Positions 9,401-16,499 of a DNA stretch of 17,743 nucleotides are shown in pieces. The translations under genes were made by a program, and so were the position numbers. Position 1 is the stretch's first letter, and every line of letters begins with the position of its first letter. The DNA comes from Ectocarpus siliculosus (Eukaryota > Sar > Phaeophyceae > Ectocarpales > Ectocarpaceae), in the NCBI GenBank assembly GCA_000310025.1, contig FN648515.1, positions 109,871 to 127,613 of the forward strand, written 5' to 3'. Under the pieces are notes generated by a model that worked only from the letters and a program-made list of their open reading frames with translations, had not been told where the DNA came from and did not search any database.

Positions 9401-9671
9401 CCCTGAGAGCATCCGTTCGAGCTGGAGGAAGGCTGGCATGACCCTTGCCTTCGATGGATCTGAGGACGAGGCGTGGGCCAACAAGGAGCTCAACTCCGAC
9501 GCCCAAGGGAAACCACTTCGTGCAGACGGCGACGCGGCCGCTGCCGGCGTGAGGAGGCTGGCCCATCGGAGGAGGGGGAGACGATGGCCGACTTGTTGGA
9601 GGTGTTGGGAATCGACGACGATGACAGCTCGGGAGATGGCGAAGGCAACGATGACTCGGAGGTTGAGGTAA
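6442..9671 (+). CDS. EsV-1-7 domain::pogo/Tigger transposase fusion (3 exons)
   Basis: Proposed exons are 6442-6959, 7515-8463 and 8778-9671, joined in phase 2 and phase 0, giving about 786 residues. The start sits in a GCCATGG context. In order, the protein has a PIP-box-like RSIASFF (34-40), an Ala/Pro/Thr-rich linker, an EsV-1-7 Cys/His domain (C137, C142, C159, H162), a basic [11 protein letters not shown] nuclear-type signal (about 218-229), a CENP-B/psq-like HTH (about 246-310), a second CENP-B/Tc5-type HTH (about 333-420), and a DDE_1 catalytic core. The likely triad is D474 in SMDETAVW, D609 in LSWDDYTVH and D645 in [13 protein letters not shown]. It should bind the element's ends and cut and paste at TA. 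The transposase part is secure. The fusion to the first exon rests on splice phase and lack of any other start. An alternative donor at 7002 also keeps frame. The C-terminus is frameshifted near 9540-9560. Confidence 0.75.
6850..6959 (+). other. EsV-1-7 cysteine/histidine domain
   Basis: The spacing is C-X4-C-X16-C-X2-H followed by about 12 residues, exactly the published EsV-1-7 repeat pattern. Secondary features also fit: a Pro and a Gly in the X16 loop, Phe before the third Cys, and a Gly-x-Val after the His. The family is known from brown algal developmental regulators such as IMMEDIATE UPRIGHT, from phaeoviruses and from scattered other eukaryotes. A zinc-binding role is inferred from the ligands. 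Only a single repeat is present, whereas many family members have several. Confidence 0.75.
6960..7514 (+). other. Intron 1 of the transposase gene
   Basis: The donor is AAG/GTGTGC at 6960. The acceptor is GCTTTTCAG/GAAC ending at 7514, after a T-rich tract. The split codon AG+G keeps frame into the transposase. A stronger-looking donor, GTGAGG at 7002, is also in phase and would add 14 residues. Unspliced, the first frame stops at 7003-7005. Nothing else is seen inside. Confidence 0.6.
8464..8777 (+). other. Intron 2 of the transposase gene
   Basis: The donor is GCG/GTGAGT and the acceptor TTCGCAG/CAC, after a T-rich tract. Both are phase 0. The spliced protein restores the family pattern (TSTVA then [11 protein letters not shown]...[11 protein letters not shown]) found just after the first catalytic Asp. 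Retention would stop translation within the intron at 8686-8688. Confidence 0.85.
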
Positions 9672-9712
9672 TGGCAGACTTGCCGGGGGCGGACGTTGTT
9701 TGCATAGGCTGA
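9545..9712 (+). other. Out-of-frame acidic C-terminal tail of the transposase
   Basis: The frame used by the catalytic core runs into Arg/Trp-rich sequence and stops at 9669-9671. The neighbouring frame reads an acidic stretch ([20 protein letters not shown], then [15 protein letters not shown]) to a stop at 9710-9712. Acidic C-termini are common in pogo/Tigger transposases, so a one-base slip at about 9540-9560 is likely. Confidence 0.65.
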
Positions 9713-10095
9713 GGTGTCTTGTCTGGTATCTACCTACCGTAGTTGCATGCCATGGTCAAGTCAACCAAAGCTGCTATTCGAGCCAATTTGTCCTGGGTTT
9801 CATATGTTTCGGTAGTCGCTTGCCCTCTTGGTTTCTAGCTTTGGTTGGTATGTAGCTGTCACTTGCTTGCGTCCTATGTGGTTCCAGCTTGAGTGTTGCA
9901 TGCAAGTCTTGCAAGTGGTTGCGTCGTCCAGGTACCTGTGTGCTGTCGGTTTGTCGCACACAACACCGGCACAACCGCTATGAGGTATCGGTTCTACGTC
10001 TTCGTTGTGTACCTATGCGAAGAATTTCCAAAGGATACTGCGAAAATGCACGTGGGAAAGCATGTACGTGATGGAGTGGTGTGAGCCATTCTAGC
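9713..10095 (+). other. 3' region of the transposase gene
   Basis: No coding signal is convincing here. The stretch lies between the stop and the subterminal array, and probably holds the 3' UTR. Confidence 0.4.
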
Positions 10096-10507
10096 TATCA
10101 CACCTGTTTTACACCCCTTGACGCCCTTTGTGCGTGGGTGCCTCCTGTAAGCGCACCGCATCACTCGAGCGACATTATTATCACACCCCCGTAGGTAGGG
10201 TCTTGTGGGCGCACTGCAACCACATGGGCGACATTATCACACCCCCGTCAGGCCGGGTCCTGTGAGCGCGTATCATCACACGGGCGAAGTTATCACACCC
10301 CCTTGTTATCACACCCCCTGTAAGCCGGGTCCTGTGAGCGCGCTTCATCACACGGGCGACGGTATCACACCCCCTTGTTATCACACCCCCTGTTGGTGAG
10401 ACTCTGTGAGTACACTTTATCACACGGGTGACATAAGATATCACACCCCCTACAGAATACCACACCCGTGTGATAACTTTCGTCCTCCCGAAAATGTTAT
10501 CACACGG
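10096..10507 (+). repeat. Right subterminal array of TATCACAC-containing units
   Basis: TATCACAC starts units at 10096, 10179, 10235, 10291, 10363 and 10439, with extra copies at 10307 and 10379 from a 16-base duplication. Typical units (56-76 bases) also share GGGTCCTGTGAGCGCG and ATCACACGGGCGA. The array ends in inverted copies forming CACACCCGTGTGATAA. The left end has scattered copies (5194, 6311, 6380) and ATACCACAC variants (5211, 6262, 6330). Such repeated short motifs inside the ends are likely transposase-binding sites. Confidence 0.8.
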
Positions 10508-10532
10508 GTGTGGTATCTTATGCAACCTACGG
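10508..10532 (-). repeat. Right terminal inverted repeat of the DNA transposon
   Basis: It ends TATCTTATGCAACCTACGG and is followed by TA (10533-10534). It matches 5177-5201 in inverse with one mismatch. Confidence 0.9.
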
Positions 10533-11039
10533 TAGTACGCCTTTCGCCAGTATGCTCGCAAATATGTCTTCTGGTACAATCAAGTAGCCCACGACACATG
10601 ACCAAAACCATATTCTTTGGAGAGCATGTGCTTGAGTTTATCATAGTACAAGAGAGAAACATGCGCGTCCCTGTTGAAGCATATATCGACCACCATTTTT
10701 GCTCCATTTGGCGCCTAAGGCAACAAGATTGTGTTCTGAGGCACGCTGCAATAGCTCTCTCCGATTCACTGGCTGTAATTGAATGAGCGAAAAAAAAGAC
10801 TTCCGCAACACGCACACGCACAATATGAGCACAAAACAACACGGCACAAGCCAATACGGACTAATGTACGACGAAGAACCCAAGAACCCGCCATCGCCTT
10901 CCCAAGGGCACACACTCACCAAGACATTGTGGAGAAAACAAAATGAACAACGCCCAACAGCACACAAGTTGCGTCGCCCCCGAGAGGCAACCACCAAACA
11001 AAAGACGAATAAGCCACTCACATCCTTCCATTTCTTGAG
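10533..11039. other. Unassigned region downstream of the minus-strand gene
   Basis: No conserved coding signal is seen. The plus-strand frames here (10406-10786, 10783-11481) have no recognisable domains, and the second overlaps real exons on the other strand. It probably includes the 3' UTR of the gene ending at 11040. Confidence 0.4.
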
Positions 11040-11805
11040 CTACGTCTCTTTGAGCTGGGCGAGGGCGATGAAGCATGATTGCCGACGCGCGAGAACCTCG
11101 TTCTCCCTGAAACTATCATCCTCGGACTCCTCCTCGTCGGCGGTCTCGATGTTCCTCTTGGTTACGCGGTCCAGGGTTGCCGTGAGGCTGTCGAAGATGA
11201 CAAGCCGGATGGCCTTGTACATTTCGCAGGACCTGGTCGTCAATGCCGCGACAAACTTTGCTGAAAAGCGTGCGGCAGCGGGCATAACGGCGACAAATGC
11301 GTGCGACAGGATGGGGGGAGGGGCGAGGGGGGGGGGGTTAGTGGAAAACACACAAGACGTTTTCTTCGACGATACCCAAAGAAGAGTGGTGGCGCGTTTT
11401 CGCATTGGGGGCTGGAACCCATTCCCAAGGGGATCGAGAGCTGGCCGGCGTGTCTCTCTCTTTCATTGTCGTCTTCCGTAATGACGACGTTGCAAATCCT
11501 TTGCTTCTCGGCGAGAACCTACGGTGAGCTCTCCAGAGCGGCTCAGCCCGACGTCCTCATCAGGGGCTACAATACGCCACAACGATTTTCATGTCCAATC
11601 TTGCACAGCAGTGGGGTCGAGGCTGTGTAGCTGAGCCTAGCTGTTGAGAGCTTTCGAACCTTACCACTAAATTGATGTTGTTATTGGCGAGCAGCGCACC
11701 CTTCACCGCCGCTTCGCTGCCCGTCAGAGCGTGGGACATGTGCTTCGCCAGGAATGAAACGAGACGCTTCCCGTCCTTGTAGTCGTCCACGTCGATCCAC
11801 CTGGT
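11040..11805 (-). CDS. Unrecognised multi-exon gene, 3' part
   Basis: Three minus-strand exons fit together without a frame break: 11805-11665 (acceptor GTGCAG/ACC, donor GTG/GTAAGG, 47 codons), 11518-11419 (acceptor CCGTAG/GTT, weak donor GTTCCA) and 11260-11040 (acceptor CTTTTCAG/CAAAG), ending in a stop. Together they encode about 153 residues. Visible features are TRWIDVDDYKDGKRLVSFLA at the start of the fragment, VVITEDDNERERHAGQ in the middle, and a C-terminal part with MYKAIRLVIFDS, an acidic run (TADEEESEDD) and a final ARRQSCFIALAQLKET. The family is not recognised. Upstream exons are missing; one candidate ends at 11986 next to a GTACGT donor and is phase-compatible. The rest may lie beyond the 12164-16471 insertion, which would then be intronic. 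Confidence 0.5.
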
Positions 11806-12163
11806 CTGCACAGCAATAGATACAAGCAGGGACAGGGACGAGCAGCACGGGGATCAAACAATGGTAACATTAAATTCAAGGTCGCGACACGAGGGATTAG
11901 TGTTTGATTCTCTCTTCTCTGCGCGCTGTCGTCGAATGTAGTGTGCGGAGAGGTACTTAATTTATTTTTTGGCACGTATACGTACTGCAGGGATTGTAGG
12001 TGCACTTCTTCTTGACGCCGGCCCTTTCCTTGCAAAGTGTGAGTGTTCTTTATACTGTATCTTCTGATGGCTCTAGCATTTTTGTGACCACCGACCGAGT
12101 CTTCGCTAGATTTGGGAATAGCAACTGACACTTGTTTAATGTGAAGAAAAGAACAACAACAAC
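11806..12163. other. Probable intronic sequence of the minus-strand gene
   Basis: It contains a possible further exon (about 11986-12050, minus) and ends in (AAC)4 at 12152-12163. No other feature is supported. Confidence 0.35.
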
Positions 12164-12234
12164 TGTTGGAAAGGCATACGCATTAGACTACTCAGTCAGC
12201 CGCTGACTGAGTAGTCTAATGGGTAAGACTTTGC
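12164..12234. repeat. Inverted and direct tRNA-like heads at the left of the cluster
   Basis: An inverted head (12164-12200) and a forward head (12202-12230) form a palindrome centred on C12201 with 20-base perfect inner arms (12181-12200 and 12202-12221). Confidence 0.8.
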
Positions 12235-12369
12235 TGACTGAGTAGTCTAATGGGTAAGCCTTTCTCACAAAGGATACACGCACGGGTTCGAATCCCGGCT
12301 GGTCACTTTCACAAGCACTATCAGTTCTTATTCCGGCAGCGCCTGGCGAGGGGTCCGTCCCCGGAGATC
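12235..12369 (+). mobile_element. tRNA-derived element B, 3' truncated
   Basis: It has the same head, A box, B box and body as element A but stops at CCCCGGAGATC, where element C begins. It lacks the AGTGACCAGC half and the inverted end. The T-run seen in A and C is interrupted (TTCTTATTCC). Confidence 0.8.
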
Positions 12370-12371
12370 GC

Positions 12372-12608
12372 TGACTGAGAAGTCTAATGGGTAAGCCTTT
12401 CTAACAAAGGATACACGCACGGGTTCGAATCCCGGCTGGTCACTTTCACAAGCACCATTAGTTCTTTTTCCGGCAGCGCCTGGCGAGGGGTCCGTCCCCG
12501 GAGATCCCTACTTGTAAATATCACAGTGACCAGCTGGGTGGCAACGAGCCGAGAGTATATATTTTGTTGGAAATGTTAGAAAGGCTTACCCATTAGACTA
12601 CTCAGTCA
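12372..12608 (+). mobile_element. tRNA-derived element C, full length
   Basis: It is nearly identical to element A across its whole length: A box, B box, T5 run, GCTGGTCACT/AGTGACCAGC pair and inverted end (12574-12608). It differs by a small duplication (TTGGAAATGTTAG) before the inverted end. Elements B and C are in tandem. Confidence 0.8.
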
Positions 12609-12634
12609 GCGCTGACTAAGTAGTCTAATGGGTA
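12587..12634. repeat. Palindrome of tRNA-like heads abutting the LTR
   Basis: Two 24-base arms (12587-12610 and 12611-12634) meet without spacer and have one mismatched position. The right arm is a forward head cut at GGGTA, and the LTR starts at the next base. Confidence 0.85.
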
Positions 12635-12968
12635 TGTTAGGATGATCCGAACTGGGGGTAGCTTGTCGCAAACGTGTGTTGAATAGGGTGTCGGCAACTC
12701 GGCGAACTCGCGCCAAGGAGGAAAGATGTGCTGGGTTTGTTGTATAGACTTCTTCTTCACATGAAAAACATTGACTTACATGAACACATGAACACATGAA
12801 CACATGAACACATGAACACATGAACACATGAACTGCACGCACGCGTGCACGCACCACCATGAGGGGGCGACGCAGTATACAACAGGGGTACCTTGCACAC
12901 CCTGGAAATACATTCCACGTACTACACAATCCTACAACCACTTGGCATTGCTACAAGTATATCTATCA
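12635..12968 (-). repeat. 3' LTR of Copia copy 2
   Basis: It starts TGTTAGGATG and ends TATCTATCA. It contains six ACATGAACAC-type repeats (about 12779-12831), one more than copy 1. Confidence 0.9.
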
Positions 12969-13255
12969 GCCCCCCTGCTTGTGACCATGCCATGTCTTTT
13001 TCGATCCTCAAGAACTCCAAAGCACAAGAAAATAAACTCAGAAACTCAACTCAACTCCAGAACAATAGTTTCACTGACTAGACATCAATACCCATCCCCG
13101 GTCATATCAGATATACTTCTTCGAGCTTCAGTGAACTAATTGTCCCCCAGCCTATTATAGAACATCATCCATTGACAAAAACCACGTGCAAAAATGCAAA
13201 ATGTTGCCACCCTAGTTGTTTGATATCACACAAAAACAACCCAAACATCAAAATA

Positions 13256-14524
13256 TTAGTCCATACTCATTACGAAGTTACGACGAAACTCAAAATTTCC
13301 CACGTGAAGTGCCTTCGTGAGGAAGTCAGCATGTTGATACGCCGATTCCATGTGAAAAATCGAAATATCCTTCCTGCGTACCAAATCCCTGATAAAGTGG
13401 TGCCTTACGTCGATGTGCTTCGAGTTACTGTTGCTAATCGGGTTCTGCGCCAACTGAATAGTCCCCTGGTTATCCTCGAACACCGGAATACACGGCATAT
13501 CTGCTTCTGGCAACATGAAACGCCATACTTGCCTCAGAAACAATACTTCCTTCATCACATCCGCAATAGAGACATACTCCGCCTCTGTCGTGCTCAACGT
13601 AACGCACTTCTGCCTCCTTGAAAACCAAGAAATACATCCCCCCACACACATCACCAATCCTCCTGACACAGACCTCCTATCGGCAGCCCTACTTGCATAG
13701 TCTGCGTCTGCGAACACCTCCATGCTCAACCCTGCTACACCACCCCTCCTGAATGTAATACCCAAGTCACTAGTTCTTACCACATACCCCAAAATACCAA
13801 GACCTAATTCTTTGGGAGAACAGTACCGTGCTACCGCTCTCACTGCGTTCGCGATATCTGGCCTCGTTTGCGTTGTCAGCCACATCAATGATCCTATCAG
13901 CTCACGAAAAGGCCTTGATACCACTTCTTCATCCTGGTCAAACTCTGAAAGCTTCAACCCTACAGGAAGAGGAATTTCCTTCCCGTACTCTACCCCAAAC
14001 TCCATCCCCAACTCTTCAGCGTACGTCTGCTTCGAGGTCTTCAAAGTCCCTGCATCCCAATTTTCCAAGAATAAAATCTCCTCTACCACCTGCTCCCTCA
14101 GGTTGTGATCGCTGTTCACAACCAACATCCTGTGAAAACCCCGAAAATAAAATCCTACTCGTTCAGGCTCGACCTCGTACTCAAAAAGACCAAACACAAA
14201 GCCGAAGCAACACAAACCAAAGCCAAAACAATGAGAACACCAAATAAGGAAAGTCGCACCATTTGTCACATGAAGTATTTTTTTCCGGCCCATCAACCCC
14301 AGCGCTTTCATCCATCCCTCCTGCCACTGCTTCTTCCCCGCGGTAGCCACCCTCGCCTCTGCCGCTGCCACCCTTTCCTGATGGCATCGCCGCGGCTCGG
14401 GCTTCATCAGGTGCCACGTATCCGCCTGGGTGGGGTGTGTGCAGCTGTCTCTCCGGAGGGATTGACTCGGCAGTGCAGGGGAGATTGCGCATCCGAAAAG
14501 GAAAGGCACAGGCAAATCAGTCAC
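13256..14524 (-). CDS. Copia pol remnant with open frame (RT tail, RNase H)
   Basis: This 422-residue frame is uninterrupted, unlike copy 1. The N-terminal ~150 residues are a chimera of middle-region sequence and linker created by the large deletion, followed by a Cys/Phe-rich out-of-family stretch. From about residue 165 it is recognisable Copia: RT C-terminus (PFRELIGSLMWLTTQTRPDI), then RNase H with FADADYASRAADRRS, STTEAEYVSIA, VFEDNQGTI, KHIDVRHHFIRD and ADFLTKAL. The RNase H acidic residues are all present. The KEIHW segment between RT and RNase H seen in copy 1 is lost by an in-frame deletion (SPKELGLG remains). Whether it is translated is unknown; without RT it cannot support transposition alone. 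The Met at 14524 is only the first available and need not be a real start. Confidence 0.7.
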   Translation of the reverse strand: MTDLPVPFLFGCAISPALPSQSLRRDSCTHPTQADTWHLMKPEPRRCHQERVAAAEARVATAGKKQWQEGWMKALGLMGRKKILHVTNGATFLIWCSHCFGFGLCCFGFVFGLFEYEVEPERVGFYFRGFHRMLVVNSDHNLREQVVEEILFLENWDAGTLKTSKQTYAEELGMEFGVEYGKEIPLPVGLKLSEFDQDEEVVSRPFRELIGSLMWLTTQTRPDIANAVRAVARYCSPKELGLGILGYVVRTSDLGITFRRGGVAGLSMEVFADADYASRAADRRSVSGGLVMCVGGCISWFSRRQKCVTLSTTEAEYVSIADVMKEVLFLRQVWRFMLPEADMPCIPVFEDNQGTIQLAQNPISNSNSKHIDVRHHFIRDLVRRKDISIFHMESAYQHADFLTKALHVGNFEFRRNFVMSMD

Positions 14525-15655
14525 CGAAAAGCGTCAATTCAGCACGTGGCACTGCTGGGGAGGATAGCTTGCAATACGCCCCCTGTTCTGCGCAGCAGTG
14601 ATCGTTGTCTTTCACATTCTGTACGACATCATGGTTACCTAACAAATCGAACGCCAATCTACGACTGAGGTTAATTACTCCTCTTTCGTAAAAGTGACAC
14701 AACGATTCTTGCGATTTGTCTGACAAGGTTAATTTTTCCTCGGTCACGCAAACAACATTGTTGGATCCATGGTAGAGCTTACACAGCTGTGTTTCTGATG
14801 AGCAACCCAACACATCTTCTTACTGGTGTGCAACCACTGCGCTGCTTTCGTGCATACAGTGTTCTGGTACGAAATGGAGATCATCTCCATGTAGTCCTGT
14901 CGGTTACACAGACCCCTGACCAAATTTCCAAGTGTATCCCCCTACAACTCCTACCGCTGGACATGCAACAGACTCCTGTTCATAACACGCAACTCATTGT
15001 CGGTCGAGGGTACAAAGATTCATGACGCCTTCGCATATCCCGTTATCGACGTGAACGCAAAAATAATGAGTCGGACATCAATCTCTGTATTTTAACACAT
15101 ACGGGACAAAACATTCCCATCAACTTCAAAGCACTCAAGAAGGTATATGCAGCAGCTTGGTTAGGATTCGCTGACAATCTTATCTAATCTTTCAGTTTCT
15201 GTGGGTGACTGGCAACCTTACGTGGCGTAGTAGCCATACAACCTCGCAGTTTTGTGGGTGACTGGCAACCTTACGTGACGCAATATCCATTTAACCTCGC
15301 AGTTTTGTGTGGGTGACTGGCAACCTTACGTGACTCAATATCCATTTGACCTCGCAGTTTTGTGTGGATCACTGGCAACCTTATCTAGAATAGAACGCCC
15401 TTTGATGGGGTCTACTGCTGTACCTCTCAGGAAAAACATGTGCAAGATGATGACGCGTATGTATGCAGAACTCATCAAGGTGTGCTGTAGGTTTATCGGA
15501 GCACACCCAAACGAAATCGACGAAGACAAGCATGCAAGCACATACCAAAACCACTTCAGACGTAAAACGGTGAGCAGATCATCACGTGCCTGAGCGGATC
15601 TACGACCTTAGTAGGCGCATGCTGATGGTGTTGCTGCTCGGCATCTCCAGTGTTA
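14479..15655. other. Non-coding middle of Copia copy 2
   Basis: It is collinear with 2871-4045. It holds the tandem array at about 15194-15386. The antisense frames at 14789-15025 and 15309-15593 are preserved but unrecognised. Confidence 0.6.
15194..15386. repeat. 53-55 bp tandem repeat in Copia copy 2
   Basis: There are three good copies and one diverged copy of the GGTGACTGGCAACCTTACGT unit, aligned with 3585-3776. Confidence 0.9.
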
Positions 15656-16086
15656 TAACAACATCCGAAATTGGCTCTCAAAAACCTGTACTCTAACCTG
15701 GACATCGCCACTAGAATCGAACACACCCGTAAATGGGGCTACATGTATTACAGGACTGACACGGATGGTGTCCTTAGGGGGTAAGACTTCCCTGGTTTCC
15801 TCCCCCGGGGTGTTGGTCCTTCGCATTGCCCGCGCGAAGGACTCAACGAGACGGTCCTCCAACGATCGTGGCTGGTCTTCAGGTTGCGGGTCTAACGCTG
15901 TTCCAGCCGGCCGAGCATGCCGGGGATCGCCTCCATCGGGGGGCTTGTCCACGCTCTCTGATGCGGGACGCTTCTCTTCGGTAAACTTGATTTTTTCTTG
16001 TATTCCCTTCTCCACTTCCTCTTGATGTGCGCCGATAATGCTTGGCTGTCCTCTTCAGTAAAGCTGCTGAGGTCGAGGACTTCCAT
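15653..16086 (-). pseudogene. Gag-like fragment, Copia copy 2 (frameshifted)
   Basis: It starts at the same ATG as copy 1 (MEVLDLSSFTEEDSQALSAH). One T is lost in the CCTCTTGATG stretch near 16020, which shifts frame after about 22 residues. The rest of the fragment continues in the adjacent frame (from 16015 down to 15653) and extends further than in copy 1, ending FESQFRMLL. No zinc knuckle is seen. Confidence 0.55.
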
Positions 16087-16157
16087 GATCTACTTCTCTA
16101 GCCGAACCCTTTTAGCTAATCTCACCTCGGGATCCCGTATGATATCACAGGCTAGCG

Positions 16158-16471
16158 TGTTAGGATGATCCGAACTGGGGGTAGCTTGTCGCAAACGTGT
16201 GTTGGATAGGGTGTCGGCAACTCGGCGAACTCGCGCCAAGGAGGAATTTGTTGTATAGACTTCTTCTTCACATGAAAAACATTGACTTACATGAACACAT
16301 GAACACATGAACACATGAACACATGAACACATGAACTGCACGCACGCGTGCACGCACCACCATGAGGGGGCGACGCAGTATACAACAGGGGTACCTTGCA
16401 CACCCTGGAAATACATTCCACGTACTACACAATCCTACAACCACTTGGCATTGCTACAAGTATATCTATCA
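16158..16471 (-). repeat. 5' LTR of Copia copy 2
   Basis: It has TG...CA ends and matches 12635-12968 except for loss of about 13 bases (AAGATGTGCTGGG) near 16246 and one fewer 10-mer repeat. Confidence 0.9.
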
Positions 16472-16499
16472 ACAACAACAACAACAACAACAACAACAG
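16472..16499. repeat. (AAC)n microsatellite at the LTR edge
   Basis: About nine AAC units start directly at the LTR boundary. A shorter (AAC)4 lies at the other side of the composite unit (12152-12163). Confidence 0.9.

Larger units (their letters stand above)
5177..10532 (+). mobile_element. pogo/Tigger-type DNA transposon with EsV-1-7-containing transposase
   Basis: The left end begins CCGTAGGTTGCATAAGATA (5177) and the right end is its reverse complement (ending at 10532). The inverted repeat continues to 25 bases with one mismatch (TATCACAC versus TACCACAC). A TA dinucleotide flanks each side (5175-5176 and 10533-10534), the target duplication of the Tc1/mariner-pogo superfamily. The element is 5356 bp. 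Inside lie a left subterminal region with nested inverted repeats, one spliced transposase gene, a 3' region, and a right subterminal tandem array of TATCACAC-containing units. Ends, target site and the DDE_1 transposase all agree on the pogo/Tigger/jerky group. Confidence 0.88.
12164..16471. mobile_element. Composite unit: tRNA-like cluster joined to Copia copy 2
   Basis: The unit begins TGTTGGAAAGGC (a diverged inverted tRNA-like head) and ends TATCTATCA (the LTR end). ACAAC precedes it (12159-12163) and follows it (16472-16476), both inside (AAC)n tracts. Five-base duplications are usual for Copia, but the low-complexity flank weakens this evidence. Inside, the cluster (12164-12634) touches the LTR at 12635 without spacer. 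Confidence 0.5.
12635..16471 (-). mobile_element. Non-autonomous Ty1/Copia LTR element, copy 2
   Basis: It has the same organisation and orientation as copy 1: 3' LTR 12635-12968, RNase H/RT remnant, non-coding middle with the 53-55 bp array, gag fragment, and 5' LTR 16158-16471. It is about 680 bases shorter because of one large missing segment. A cleaner purine tract (GCAGGGGGGC on the sense strand) abuts the 3' LTR. Integrase, protease and the RT catalytic segment are absent. Confidence 0.85.

Noticed and set aside
10096-10507. CRISPR-like array
   Set aside because: Units vary from 56 to 76 bases, repeats and spacers are not separable, there are inverted copies, and the array lies inside the end of a eukaryotic DNA transposon.
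10783-11481. 232-residue plus-strand frame
   Set aside because: Low-complexity start, no domain, and it lies opposite the minus-strand exons, which have splice signals and a better protein-like composition.
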